Shown: positions 1-12,584 of the stretch, one piece after another | Numbering within the stretch: the stretch's first letter is position 1 | Layout: each line of letters opens with the position of its first letter | Assembly: GCA_023399155.1 (NCBI GenBank) | Contig: JAEWQP010000012.1 | Coordinates: 62,001-126,000, forward strand | Source: Verrucomicrobiota bacterium | GTDB lineage: Bacteria; Verrucomicrobiota; Verrucomicrobiia; Opitutales; Opitutaceae | DNA: 64,000 nucleotides | Direction: 5' to 3' | Notes under the pieces: model-generated | Told to the model about the DNA's origin: nothing | The model's database searches: none | What the model saw: the letters and a program-made list of their open reading frames with translations, nothing else | Translations under genes and position numbers: made by a program

Positions 1-375
1 TCCAGCGGTCCTTCCATCGCGGTGACGTGGAACGGTAGACGACGAAGTGGGCATGATCGATCCCGGGAATGTCAGGAAGCACAGGAGCAAAGCTGTAGGT
101 GTCCTGGCCCGACACCACGGCCTGCGGCACGCCATGCGCGACCACGCGCAGCGACGAATCGGCCCGTCCGCCGCCATGGATATCGCACATGAGAAAACCG
201 GCGGTCTCGGGATCGGACAGCGTGAGTGTCACCACCGCGGCTTCCCCAGGGCTCAGGACCGTCGGGCCCCGCAACCGCACCCAGGCGGCCTCGTCCTGCT
301 CACCAAGCACCCAGGCGATCGCAGCGACCGCGAACGCGAGGACCACGATTGCCGGCCAGCGCATGCGCGATCGTG

Positions 376-379
<4 letters not shown>
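1..379 (-). CDS. Exported or membrane-anchored protein of unknown function (C-terminus cut by window edge)
   Basis: The reading frame stays open to the left edge, so only about 126 N-terminal residues are visible. A GTG at 379 overlaps the TGA of the upstream kinase gene (GTGA), an arrangement used repeatedly in this window; an in-frame ATG at 364 is the alternative. The N-terminus has a few arginines, then a hydrophobic run (residues about 9-25, PAIVVLAFAVAAIAWVLG), consistent with a signal peptide or anchor. The rest is soluble-looking and I recognise no family. It follows the hybrid kinase immediately, so the two are probably co-transcribed. The gene call is moderately sure; the function is unknown. 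Confidence 0.55.
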
Positions 380-3792
<3,413 letters not shown>

Positions 3793-3987
3793 GAAAACGG
3801 GAGTGAATCGCTCGTAAATAGCATCGGACGCCGCCTGCGCCACATCCAAAACACCTCACGCACCAATCGGCGAAAGTCCCGGGTGCCGGCCATCCTCTCG
3901 CGCCTGCACGGCCGGGAAAGTCCCCCGCAAGTGAGAGCGTACACAAGCCCGCGGGCGCATGCGCGTCCGGGCGGTATTCCTCAGGAC

Positions 3988-5442
3988 TCAGGCGCTCCGT
4001 GGACGGCGGAGATCGCGGGGACGGTACTCCGCACGCTCGAGAGTTGAAGTGAGCTGGCGGCGAAACGTCCGCAGGGTGTCGACCGCGCCCAGGCTGACGA
4101 GTTGGTTCGCCAGGTTCCCCACTGCGGTGCCCTCGAGGGCGAACGACACCACCGGGATCCCGGCGCGGTCCGCCGTGGCCTGGCACAACAACCGGTTCTT
4201 TGAACCCCCGCCGACCATCAGGATGCGCGAAAACGTTCGCCCGGTCATGCGCTCAAAAGCGCGCACCGCGTCGGCATGGCCCCGGCCAAGGCTCTCGCAA
4301 ATCAGGCGTGTGTAACCGGCAAGGTCGCGGGGCGGTTTCGCGCCACGGCGCTTGAGCTGTGCATCGATCGCGGCCCGCATGGACTTCGGGCTGAACAGCG
4401 ACTTGTCCGTGACGTCGAGCAACTGCCGCGGGGCAGGGGAGGCTTCCGCGGCCCGGATGAGGGCGCGCCAGTCCGAGGCCCTGGCGGGCCGGGATGGAAA
4501 CGAGGACATCGTCTGCTCGAGCAACCAGAGACCGAGACAGTTCTTGATGGGACGGTAGCGCCCGTCGCCAAGACGCTCGTTCGAGACAACTGCGGCGAGG
4601 GCGTCGGGGCCGAGCACGGGTTTGTCCGACTCGAAGCCGATGAGCGACCAGGTGCCGCTGCTGATGTAGATGTCGCCTCCATCCTCGGACGCAGGCATCG
4701 CATCGTAGGCGCACGAGGTGTCGTGGCCCGGCACGAGCGTGACCGCGACCTTCTCCAGGCCCGGCAGGCCGCGCACCCGGCCGAGACGCCCGGGCGAACG
4801 CATCGGGGTCGAGAACCAGCCCGGCGGGATGCGGAAATGGTTGAGCGCTGAGCGCGAGAAGTCGACGCCGTGCACGTCGAGCAACTGCGACGTGCTGGCG
4901 ATGGACAGCTCGTTCTCCATGCGGCCGCAGAGGAGGTAGTTGAAGTAGTCGGGCAGAAAGAGACAACGCGTCGCAAGGTCGGCCACGAGGGGGCAGCGCT
5001 CCACGATCTCCTGCAGCTGCAGGCTGGTGTTGTAGGAGAGGTTGGGCAGGCCGGTCCAGGCGTAGACGTCGGCGAGTCCCTTCTTCGCCAGCGCGGCGTG
5101 AAACGGCGCGGTGCGCGTGTCGCGGTAGGCGTGTGAGGGAAAGACGAGGCGGCCCGCGTCGTTGAGCAACACGGTATCCACGCCCCAGACATCCACGCCG
5201 CACGACGCGAGTGACGGCGCACGCCGCACCGCTTCAAACAGTCCGGTACGAATTTCCGCGAAGAGGCGGCCGAGGTCCCAATAGGCGTGGCTCCCGAGTT
5301 GGTTGAAACCGTTGGGAAAGCGATGCACCTCCTCGAGCGTGAGGCGCCCGGCGGCATGGCGGCCGAGGATGACGCGACCGCTGGTGGCGCCGAGATCGAC
5401 GGCAGCGGCAAACACAGGGGAGGACGTGCGCTTCTTTTTCAT
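3988..5442 (-). CDS. rhaB: Rhamnulokinase (FGGY carbohydrate kinase)
   Basis: About 484 aa, the usual length for RhaB. It phosphorylates L-rhamnulose to L-rhamnulose 1-phosphate in the cytosol. The N-terminal FGGY domain begins with the phosphate-binding DLGATSGRVILG, followed by WDLGRLFAEIRTGL and GVDVWGVDTVLL; the C-terminal domain carries the nucleotide-binding MVGGGSKNRLLCQATADRAGIPV and a typical GTAVGNLANQLVSLG. The start is the ATG at 5442 just before the conserved domain; the frame runs about 60 codons further upstream but that stretch looks non-coding. It is divergent from lutABC, which fits a shared catabolic locus. Specificity for rhamnulose rather than another sugar is assigned by overall resemblance. 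Confidence 0.88.
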   Translation of the reverse strand: MKKKRTSSPVFAAAVDLGATSGRVILGRHAAGRLTLEEVHRFPNGFNQLGSHAYWDLGRLFAEIRTGLFEAVRRAPSLASCGVDVWGVDTVLLNDAGRLVFPSHAYRDTRTAPFHAALAKKGLADVYAWTGLPNLSYNTSLQLQEIVERCPLVADLATRCLFLPDYFNYLLCGRMENELSIASTSQLLDVHGVDFSRSALNHFRIPPGWFSTPMRSPGRLGRVRGLPGLEKVAVTLVPGHDTSCAYDAMPASEDGGDIYISSGTWSLIGFESDKPVLGPDALAAVVSNERLGDGRYRPIKNCLGLWLLEQTMSSFPSRPARASDWRALIRAAEASPAPRQLLDVTDKSLFSPKSMRAAIDAQLKRRGAKPPRDLAGYTRLICESLGRGHADAVRAFERMTGRTFSRILMVGGGSKNRLLCQATADRAGIPVVSFALEGTAVGNLANQLVSLGAVDTLRTFRRQLTSTLERAEYRPRDLRRPRSA

Positions 5443-5599
5443 CGGGGTGACACGATTCGGGATGGGACGCTCACACCTGCCGGAGAGTGCAGGCAACGCG
5501 GATGAACGTGGAAAGCAACGTAACGGGTTTCCGGGGCGCGCGGGAATGGAAATCCGTTTGCACTGCCCCTGTGCCGCGCCCACGTTTCGCGATCGTCCC

Positions 5600-6388
5600 A
5601 TGGAATTGCCCGCCCGCAAGCCACTCACCGGCCGACGCGTCCAGCTGATGGCGACGTGCCTGTGCGACGCCTTCTTCGACGAAGCCGCGCGCGCGACGGT
5701 CGAGGTCCTGGAGTATCTCGGGAGCGAGGTCGTCTTTCGGCCGGACCAGACGTGCTGCGGTCAACCGGCGTTCAATGGCGGCGACTGGGAGGCCTCGCGC
5801 AAGGTTGTGCGCCACGCTGTGCGGGTTTTTGCCGGCGACGATCCCGTGGTGGTGCCTTCCGGCTCCTGTGCCGCGATGCTGCGCCACGGCGCGCTGCTCG
5901 AGTTCGAGCACGAGCCCGACCTCCCCGCGGTGCAGGCGCTGGCGGCGCGGACCTGGGAACTCGCCGACTATATTGTCAACGGTCTCGGCGTGGTGTCATG
6001 GCCCGGTCGCTACGACGCACGCGTCGCGTTTCACCGCTCGTGCCACACGCGCGGCACCGCCAGCGGCGACGCGGCCGTGAGCCTGCTGCGCTCAATCGAG
6101 GGCCTGGAACTCCTTCCCTTTGGCGAAGCCGAGCAGTGTTGCGGATTCGGCGGCACGTTTTCCGTGGCGTTTCCCAACACCTCCGAGGCCATGGGCCTGC
6201 TCAAGCTCGAGCACATCGGCGCCGTGCAGGCCGACTATCTCGCCTCGCTCGACCTCGGTTGCCTGATGCACCTGGACGGCCTGGCGCGGCGCAACGGACG
6301 CACGATGAAGCCCTGCCACGTCGCGCAGATTCTGCGCGACTCGCTGCGCGAGGCGGGACTGCTCAAGGTGCCGGAGGCCGCTTCATGA
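5600..6388 (+). CDS. lutA: L-lactate dehydrogenase complex subunit LutA (CCG-domain Fe-S protein)
   Basis: About 262 aa with two cysteine-rich CCG domains. It matches LutA/YkgE, the subunit of the LutABC (LldEFG) iron-sulfur complex that oxidises L-lactate to pyruvate. The core begins MATCLCDAFFDEAARATVEVL, with the first CCG motif in QTCCGQPAFNGG and the second in QCCGFGGTF, plus the conserved HRSCHTRG. The ATG at 5600 gives a slightly long N-terminus; an internal ATG at 5648 would give the minimal form. It is the first gene of a tight operon, its stop overlapping the start of lutB in ATGA. Confidence 0.9.
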   Translation: MELPARKPLTGRRVQLMATCLCDAFFDEAARATVEVLEYLGSEVVFRPDQTCCGQPAFNGGDWEASRKVVRHAVRVFAGDDPVVVPSGSCAAMLRHGALLEFEHEPDLPAVQALAARTWELADYIVNGLGVVSWPGRYDARVAFHRSCHTRGTASGDAAVSLLRSIEGLELLPFGEAEQCCGFGGTFSVAFPNTSEAMGLLKLEHIGAVQADYLASLDLGCLMHLDGLARRNGRTMKPCHVAQILRDSLREAGLLKVPEAAS

Positions 6389-7803
6389 GCGCGCAACGCA
6401 TCGACACCTTCGTGCAGCGGCTCGACCCCGGGGTACGCCAGGCCGTTCACGACAACACTGCCGCCGGCCACGACAAGCGCACCGCGGTGCTCTTCGGGGA
6501 CTTCCCCCACGCGGACGCGCTGCGGCGCCTCGCCGGCTCGATCAAGCAGCACGTGATCGAGCATCTGGACCGCTATCTCGTGCAGGCCGAGGCCGCGATC
6601 CGGGCCAATGGCGCCCGGGTGCATTGGGCCGCCGACGGCGCGGAGGCGAATCGTATCGTGCTCGACATCATGCAGCGCCGCGGCGCCAGGCGGCTGGTCA
6701 AGGCCAAGAGCATGGTGAGCGAGGAGACGCAGCTCGTGCCGTTCCTGCAGGGCGCGGGTATCGAATGCGTGGAGACGGATCTCGGCGAGTTCATCGTGCA
6801 GATCGACGGCGATCACCCCAGCCACATCGTCAAGCCGATCATCCACAAAAACCGCCGCGAGATCGCCCGCAGTTTCGAGCGCGAAGGGCTCGGCGCCTAC
6901 GACGACGATCCGGCGGTGATCACCGGCCGCGCGCGTGCCCATCTCCGGACGAAGTATCTCCAGGCCGATGTCGGGATGACGGGGGCGAACTTCGTCGTCG
7001 CGGAGACAGGACGCATCGTCGTGGCGACCAACGAGGGCAACTCGCGTTTCTGCCTCGCGCCGACACCGGTGCACATCGCGATGGTGGGGATCGAGAAGCT
7101 CGTCCCGCGCGATCGCGACCTGGCTGTGTTCCTCAATCTCCTGGCGCGCTCCGCGACGGGCCAGCGGCTCACCGTCTACACCGAGTTCATCAGCGGACCC
7201 AGGGCCGCGGGTCAACCGGACGGACCTGAGGAGATGCACGTGATCCTGCTCGACAACCGCCGCAGCGAAGTGCTGGAGAGCGACTGCCGGGAGATTTTAC
7301 GCTGCATCCGCTGCGGGGCGTGCATGAACGTCTGCCCGGTGTACCGCCAGGCAAGTGGACATGCCTACCGGAGCGTTTATCCGGGCCCGGTGGGGGCGGT
7401 GCTCTCGCCACTGCTGGCCGGGCGTTTCGCAGACAAGGCCGATCTGCCCAAGGCCTCGAGCCTGTGCGGCGCGTGCCACGAGGTCTGCCCGGTGGACATC
7501 CCGATTCCCGATCTGCTTCTGCGCCTGCGCGATCGTGCGGCGCGCGAGTCGATCTCCTCGCCAGGGTCCCCGCCGATGGGCGCGTGGGCGGCGATGGCTG
7601 TCCGGCCGGCCTTCTGGCAGGGCGCCCTCGTGGCCGGACGCGCGATGAACCTTGTACCCATGAGGATGATACCCGTTCCCGCGCTCCAGGCGTGGCTGGG
7701 CAAGAAGGACCTTCCCGATTGGCGCGGCGGCAAGTTCCGCGCCTGGATGGCCGCGCGCGCCGCCGCCCGGCCCGACGAACGCGAGCGCAGCAACCAGCCA
7801 TGA
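6385..7803 (+). CDS. lutB: L-lactate dehydrogenase complex subunit LutB (4Fe-4S protein)
   Basis: About 472 aa. An N-terminal LUD/DUF162 domain (about residues 60-290) is followed by two ferredoxin-like 4Fe-4S motifs, CIRCGACMNVCPVYRQ and CGACHEVCPVDIP, and a C-terminal tail typical of LutB/LldF. It is the electron-carrying subunit of the lactate-oxidising complex; the electron acceptor is not encoded nearby. The start overlaps the lutA stop (ATGA) and the stop overlaps the lutC start in the same way, indicating translational coupling and equal dosage of the three subunits. Confidence 0.93.
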   Translation: MSAQRIDTFVQRLDPGVRQAVHDNTAAGHDKRTAVLFGDFPHADALRRLAGSIKQHVIEHLDRYLVQAEAAIRANGARVHWAADGAEANRIVLDIMQRRGARRLVKAKSMVSEETQLVPFLQGAGIECVETDLGEFIVQIDGDHPSHIVKPIIHKNRREIARSFEREGLGAYDDDPAVITGRARAHLRTKYLQADVGMTGANFVVAETGRIVVATNEGNSRFCLAPTPVHIAMVGIEKLVPRDRDLAVFLNLLARSATGQRLTVYTEFISGPRAAGQPDGPEEMHVILLDNRRSEVLESDCREILRCIRCGACMNVCPVYRQASGHAYRSVYPGPVGAVLSPLLAGRFADKADLPKASSLCGACHEVCPVDIPIPDLLLRLRDRAARESISSPGSPPMGAWAAMAVRPAFWQGALVAGRAMNLVPMRMIPVPALQAWLGKKDLPDWRGGKFRAWMAARAAARPDERERSNQP

Positions 7804-8420
7804 GCGAATCGACCGCAGTCCCGGCCCGCGAACGGATCCTGGAGCGCGTGCGCGCTGCGCTGCAGCCCCTCCAGAGCCGCGTCCCGCTGCCGGAGTACGA
7901 TCCTCGCGTGGCCGTGACCCTGCCTGCCGACGCCGGCCTGTGGGACTATTTCTGCGCGAGGCTTCGCGCCGTGAACGGTCTGCCGCTCGAGTCGGTCCCG
8001 GCTCTGAAGGCCCACCTCCTCGCCCGCGGTGTGACGCGCGCTTACTGCGATCCCGCGCTGCGCGACGCCGTCGCCCTGGCGCTCGGGCCCGAGATCACGG
8101 TGGAGTTCGTCTTCGAACGCGCCCGTGTCGACGCCTACGGCGCCGGGATCACGCGGGCGGCCGGGGCGATCGCCGAAACCGGCACGGTTGTCGTCAACGA
8201 CGCGTCCACCGCCACGCGTCTGGGTGCCCTGGCGCCGTGGATCCACGTCGCCGTGCTTGCCCCGGAGAACCTCTGGCCGGACATCCCGACCGCGTTGAGC
8301 CGGCTGGGGCCCGATCCGAACACCATCTGGATCACCGGCCCGTCAAAGACCGCGGACGTCGAGGGCATTCTGATCGAGGGAGTTCACGGGCCCGGTGAAC
8401 AGATCTGCCTTCGTCTCTGA
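7800..8420 (+). CDS. lutC: Lactate utilization protein LutC (LUD domain)
   Basis: About 206 aa with a single LUD domain, matching LutC/LldG, third subunit of the LutABC complex. The domain includes GITRAAGAIAETGTVVVND and the C-terminal ITGPSKTADVEGILIEGVHGP, a signature of the family. The ATG at 7800 overlaps the lutB stop. No lutR-type regulator is adjacent. The gene is convergent with the small CPXCG gene that follows. Confidence 0.92.
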   Translation: MSESTAVPARERILERVRAALQPLQSRVPLPEYDPRVAVTLPADAGLWDYFCARLRAVNGLPLESVPALKAHLLARGVTRAYCDPALRDAVALALGPEITVEFVFERARVDAYGAGITRAAGAIAETGTVVVNDASTATRLGALAPWIHVAVLAPENLWPDIPTALSRLGPDPNTIWITGPSKTADVEGILIEGVHGPGEQICLRL

Positions 8421-8445
8421 GCGCGCGACGATCGGGCGCGCCACC

Positions 8446-8649
8446 TCAGTCATCCAGCCTGCGCGCCTCGGCCGAGACGTCCTCGCCGTCGCTGCTGAAC
8501 GCGATCAACATCGGCCGGCAGCAGACCTCGCAATCGTAGTCCCATTCAGTCGGGCATTCCTCGGGGGCCGGGCCCGCGACCTCAAACGTCTGCATGCAAC
8601 TCGGGCAGCAGACCTCGTGAAACGCTGCATCGGGGCGAGTGCGGTGCAT
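8446..8649 (-). CDS. CPXCG motif-containing cysteine-rich zinc-ribbon protein
   Basis: About 67 aa, the normal size for the CPXCG family. Two cysteine pairs are visible, CCPSC near the N-terminus and DCEVCCRPM in the second half, forming a small zinc ribbon. The acidic C-terminus (SSDGEDVSAEARRLDD) is typical. The ATG at 8649 is preferred because the upstream extension to 8691 is unlike the family. The function of the family is unknown. It lies between the convergent lutC and tRNA-Arg. Confidence 0.8.
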   Translation of the reverse strand: MHRTRPDAAFHEVCCPSCMQTFEVAGPAPEECPTEWDYDCEVCCRPMLIAFSSDGEDVSAEARRLDD

Positions 8650-8735
8650 GGCGGAAGCCGGAAGGATGGCCCGAGATCGCACTTGCTGCAAATCGCATCG
8701 CCCGCTAGCTCAAGCCGCTGATTCACGCGGTGTTT

Positions 8736-8812
8736 GCGCCAGTAGCTCAGCCGGATAGAGCAACGGTTTTCTAAACCGTCGGTCGTGGGTTCGAGTCCCG
8801 CCTGGCGTGCCA
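8736..8812 (+). tRNA. tRNA-Arg (anticodon TCT)
   Basis: A 77-nt cloverleaf with CCA encoded. The acceptor stem pairs GCGCCAG with CTGGCGT; the D-arm is GCTC/GAGC; the anticodon stem is ACGGT/ACCGT around loop TTTCTAA, giving anticodon TCT (Arg, AGA codons). The T-arm is CGGGTTCGA-type (GTGGGTTCGAGTCCCGC). Confidence 0.96.
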
Positions 8813-8921
8813 CCGCATGCCGGATGCACGGCCGATGCATCCGCCTACGGCCTTGACGCCCCGGGGGAGACGGAAACCCTGAACCCTTCACAACCACCAC
8901 ACTTTTCACCCCACGACAGCC

Positions 8922-9230
8922 ATGGCCGGACTTGGAAAATTGATGAAGCAGGCGGAGAAAATGCAGCGCCAGATCGCCGAGACCCAGGCGGCGCTGGCGC
9001 AGCGCGAGATCGAGGTCTCCAGCGGCGGCGGAGCCGTCGTGGTGAAGACCAACGGCCACGGCGAGTTTCTCTCGCTCAAGCTCAACCCGGAGCTGCTCAA
9101 GGAGGAGGCGAGTTTCGTCGAGGAGACGATACTGGGCGCGATCAAGGAAGCCGCCGCCAAGGCGAAGTCCATGAGCGAGTCCGAGATGCGCAAGGCGACG
9201 GCCGGACTGAGCCTGCCCGGGATGATGTGA
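8922..9230 (+). CDS. YbaB/EbfC family nucleoid-associated protein
   Basis: 102 aa, full length for YbaB/EbfC, a small dimeric DNA-binding protein of the nucleoid. The start MAGLGKLMKQAEKMQRQI and the central motif EVSSGGGAVVVKTNGHGEFLSL are diagnostic, as is the glycine/methionine-rich C-terminus (SLPGMM). It sits 88 bp upstream of recR, the classic ybaB-recR pairing found across bacteria; no dnaX is seen upstream, where a tRNA gene lies instead. Confidence 0.93.
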   Translation: MAGLGKLMKQAEKMQRQIAETQAALAQREIEVSSGGGAVVVKTNGHGEFLSLKLNPELLKEEASFVEETILGAIKEAAAKAKSMSESEMRKATAGLSLPGMM

Positions 9231-9318
9231 GCGCCGCCCTCGCGGCCTTCGCCATCTGAGGCGGGCCTCGCTGCATCCAGGTGAGCGCGCTCGGCGCGAT
9301 CCGCGTAACCATGATTCG

Positions 9319-9912
9319 ATGACGCCTGCTTTCGACGAACTCACCAAGCGTTTGCGAAAACTCCCCGGGCTGGGCTACCGGTCGGCGGAGCGGATCGCGA
9401 TGCATCTGCTCGTCGAGCAGCCCGACAGCCTTCCCGCTCTCGTGGAAGCTCTGCAGGCCGCGGCCGCGCGCGTACGACGGTGCTCCACGTGCGGCAATCT
9501 GGCCGATGCCGATCTCTGCGACATCTGCAGCGATGGCTCCCGCGATCCCACCGTGATCTGCGCTGTCGAGCACGTGCCGGATCTCGTGGCGTTCGAGCGG
9601 TCGGGATCGTATCGCGGGTTGTATCATGTCCTGCACGGCCGGCTCTCGCCGATCCGTGGAGTGGGGCCGGCCGACCTCAATCTCGAGTTGTTGCTCACGC
9701 GGGTCGCTGCCGGAAGCGTGCGCGAGGTGATCCTCGCTCTGTCCAACGACGTCGAAGGCGAAGCCACCTGCCATTTCCTCAGCGACCAGCTTGCCGCCCG
9801 CGGGGTGCGGGTGACTCGCATCGGCTTCGGTCTGCCGAGCGGCGGCGGCGTGCTCTATGCCGACGCCGTCACGCTCAAGAGCGCCCTCGAGGGGCGCCGG
9901 AGCTATTCCTGA
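9319..9912 (+). CDS. recR: Recombination mediator protein RecR
   Basis: 197 aa, normal RecR length. It acts with RecF/RecO to load RecA on gapped DNA. Visible parts: N-terminal helix-hairpin-helix (LPGLGYRSAERIAMHLL), a C4 zinc finger (CSTCGNLADADLCDIC), then a Toprim domain with VICAVEHVPDLVAFERSG, GVGPADLNLELL and the C-terminal ARGVRVTRIGFGLPSGG. The ATG at 9319 is directly before the conserved start. It is probably co-transcribed with the YbaB gene. Confidence 0.95.
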   Translation: MTPAFDELTKRLRKLPGLGYRSAERIAMHLLVEQPDSLPALVEALQAAAARVRRCSTCGNLADADLCDICSDGSRDPTVICAVEHVPDLVAFERSGSYRGLYHVLHGRLSPIRGVGPADLNLELLLTRVAAGSVREVILALSNDVEGEATCHFLSDQLAARGVRVTRIGFGLPSGGGVLYADAVTLKSALEGRRSYS

Positions 9913-10196
9913 GGCGGGTCGATTGAAAGGGTGGTCGGACAAACGCGCTCTGCGAGCGCGCCCGATCGAGGCACAGTTTTTTGAGCGACCGCGCGCCGGC
10001 TTCGGGCGACCGGCCTTCGAGAAAGTGCCGATCAGCGGCTTGCGATCGCCATCGCGCAAAGGTCCGTGCGCCGCGAGCCAACGGCGGCGCGGGCCGGAAG
10101 TGCCGATAGCGACGTCGGTTCGTCCCTGCGCGCATGTCGCTGCGATTTCGAGGTTGCTCCGCGGCGGTAACCGCCTACAGCTTCCGCCAGTCTCGT
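9913..10196. other. Intergenic region between recR and tRNA-Gly
   Basis: No convincing gene. A small hairpin (GCGCTC/GAGCGC, about 40 bases after recR) is followed only at a distance by a run of six T, so a recR terminator here is possible but weak. Reading frames in this stretch show no family resemblance. Confidence 0.5.
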
Positions 10197-10270
10197 GCGG
10201 GTGTAGTTCATCGGTAGAATGCGAGCTTCCCAAGCTTGAGAGGAGGGTTCGATTCCCTCCACCCGCACCA
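10197..10270 (+). tRNA. tRNA-Gly (anticodon CCC)
   Basis: A 74-nt cloverleaf with encoded CCA. The acceptor stem pairs GCGGGTG with CACCCGC; the anticodon stem CGAGC/GCTTG encloses TTCCCAA, anticodon CCC (Gly, GGG codons). The T-arm is GAGGGTTCGATTCCCTC. It is the second single tRNA gene within 1.5 kb, flanking ybaB-recR. Confidence 0.96.
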
Positions 10271-10387
10271 CTTTTCTCACCGACCGAGACCAGCGCATTT
10301 CGGCGGGGCCCGGACCTCGACAAGGCAAACAAGGGGAGGGCGACCCGCTCGCGCCGGAACGGCACTCGCCGAGGCAAGTCTGCCGGA

Positions 10388-12337
10388 TCAACGCTTCTCG
10401 GAACCTGCCTCGTGCACGCGTTGCAAGGCGCCAATGAGCTGGGTGATCCGCACGGGCTTGACCAGGTGCTCGACGAAGCCGGCCTCGCGGCTGCGCTGGA
10501 GGTCCTCCGCCATCCCGTAGCCGCTCATGGCGATCCCCGGGATACGATGCCTCGCCGCGACTTCACGCATGAGCGAGTAGCCCGTCCCATCGGGCAGGCC
10601 GATGTCGCTGATCACGACGTCGAACGGCTCCTCCGCACAGGCCTGGAACGCTTCAGCCACGCTGTGCGCCGCCCGTACGTGCCGCGTCCGCTTGCCCAGG
10701 CTGCGCGTGAGGACCTTCGCGGTCTCGAGGTGGTCTTCCACGATCAACACGCGCAGGCCGGAGCAGTCCCCGGGCGCATCGTGGCTGGTCGCGCCTCCGC
10801 CGCCGGATGCCGCCGCCAGCGCGGGCAGCTTGATGGTGAATGTCGCCCCCTGGCCGGGCCCGGCACTCTCGGCCATGACCTCGCCACGGTGCAATTCGAC
10901 CAGGGACTTGGTGATCGCCAGCCCCAGGCCCATGCCGCCGAACGAGGTGCCGGCGTCCGCATGGCCCTGTTCGAATGCCTCGAAAATCCGGTCGAGCACT
11001 GTACCGGATATCCCGATACCCGTATCGCGGACCCGAACGCACACGCTGTCGCCCACGGAGTGCGTCGTGATGAGCACGTCGCCTCCCTCGGGCGTGAACT
11101 TCACCGCGTTGCGGAGGAGGTTCCAGAGGATCTGCTGCAACCTCGCCGGATCCGCATGCACCCGGCGGCACGATGCGTCCAGTTCGCACCGGACGCGGAT
11201 GCCTTTCTCGTTCGCGGCCTGCTCGCAGGTGTGGCAGGTCTCGCGCACCGCCTTGTTGATGTCGACCGGCTTGAAATCGAGCCGGAGCTTGCCGCTCACG
11301 ACCCGGCTCAGGTCCAGGAGATCATCGATGAGCTTGATCTCGAGGCCGACATTGCGCTGGACCATCTCCAGCGGTTCACGGAGCGCCGGCGGAAGGTCGG
11401 CCTCCATGAGCATGGACTCGATCCCGATGACCGCAGGGGTCAAGGGTGTCCGGAGTTCGTGGCTCAGGACGGCCAGGAACCTATCCTTCGCGGCGCTTGC
11501 CTTTTCCGCCGCCAGCTTTGCCTGGCCCAGCGCCTCACGCGTGCGAACCTGCTCGGTGACGTCCGAGAAACTCACCGCCACGCCGTCGTCCAGCTTCACC
11601 GCGATGTTGTGAAAACAGCCGGTGATTCCGTCGGCTTCGTAGCGGAACTCGCGATCGCTCGAGATGCCGGTCTCGACCACGCGGCAGTAGGTGGCGAACA
11701 GTTCGCTGGATTGCGCATTGCCGGGTAGCTCCACCAGAAGGCGCTTGCCGACGAGGTCGCGTGCAGCCCGCTTGAGCACCTGGCTCGCCGACTGGTTCAC
11801 ATACTCCCACTCGAAGTCGACAATCCGCCCGCCGGCGTCCCGCACGGACTTCAGAATGGTGAACGCGATCGGGGACGCTTCCTGTGAGGCGCGAAACCGG
11901 CGTTCCGCCTCGGCGAGCTCCCGCTCGGCGCGCTTGCGCTCGGTGATGTCGATGACGATCGCGCCGACGGAAACCACCTGGCCGCTGTCGTCCCGCACCG
12001 GATACCAATGCTCGTCCCAGAAACGCTCTTCAAAGGGATGGGCCGGCGTGCGCCCGTGAACCTCGATGCGCCGCGGCCGGCCCGACTCCAGGACCTCCCG
12101 AAAGGTTTCCTCCGCCTGGGCGGCGACTTCCGGAAGCAATTCGAACGGGGTCCGCCCAAGATGGGCGGCGATCGGCAACCCGTTCATCCGGGCCAGCGCG
12201 GGATTCACCCGGACGAACCGAAACTCGCGATCAAAATGGCACAGTCCCGCCGGCATCGCCTCATACAGCGCCAGCAGGTCCGACTGCGACTGGACCGTCG
12301 ATCCAGATGATGCGCGCGCCTCGGTCTGTGCTTCCAT
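10388..12337 (-). CDS. Hybrid sensor histidine kinase: PAS-PAS-HisKA-HATPase-REC
   Basis: About 649 aa, no transmembrane segment. Two PAS domains (about residues 20-140 and 145-265), a HisKA domain with LSHELRTPLTPAVIG, a HATPase domain (NLLRNAVKFT, DTGIGISG, GGMGLGLAIT) and one C-terminal receiver with phospho-acceptor in VVISDIGLPDGTG and lysine in LVKPVR. There is no HPt, so a separate phosphotransfer protein or regulator is expected elsewhere. The ATG at 12337 is chosen; a TTG seven codons upstream (12358) is possible. It is divergent from the beta-propeller kinase across a 247-bp gap, so they may share control. The signal is unknown. Confidence 0.92.
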   Translation of the reverse strand: MEAQTEARASSGSTVQSQSDLLALYEAMPAGLCHFDREFRFVRVNPALARMNGLPIAAHLGRTPFELLPEVAAQAEETFREVLESGRPRRIEVHGRTPAHPFEERFWDEHWYPVRDDSGQVVSVGAIVIDITERKRAERELAEAERRFRASQEASPIAFTILKSVRDAGGRIVDFEWEYVNQSASQVLKRAARDLVGKRLLVELPGNAQSSELFATYCRVVETGISSDREFRYEADGITGCFHNIAVKLDDGVAVSFSDVTEQVRTREALGQAKLAAEKASAAKDRFLAVLSHELRTPLTPAVIGIESMLMEADLPPALREPLEMVQRNVGLEIKLIDDLLDLSRVVSGKLRLDFKPVDINKAVRETCHTCEQAANEKGIRVRCELDASCRRVHADPARLQQILWNLLRNAVKFTPEGGDVLITTHSVGDSVCVRVRDTGIGISGTVLDRIFEAFEQGHADAGTSFGGMGLGLAITKSLVELHRGEVMAESAGPGQGATFTIKLPALAAASGGGGATSHDAPGDCSGLRVLIVEDHLETAKVLTRSLGKRTRHVRAAHSVAEAFQACAEEPFDVVISDIGLPDGTGYSLMREVAARHRIPGIAMSGYGMAEDLQRSREAGFVEHLVKPVRITQLIGALQRVHEAGSEKR

Positions 12338-12584
12338 AGCGACGGAGAGAATTCGCAAAGAAAAGGCTCCCGGGCAAGCGTGGTTTCCCCGGACCCGGGG
12401 TGGGGCCTGCGCGAGTGATGCGCGGGGCGGACGCGGCCGATTCCTGCCGGCAAGCGGGTCCGCGACCCGAACTCCCGCACCCGGGCGGCGCGCCGAAGCT
12501 CACGCAGCACGGGGTGAATCCCCCGAAAGGGCGGGCGGTTGTCCTTGGGCTGCCCGGGAAAAGGTCGATAGAAAACCCTGCGGC

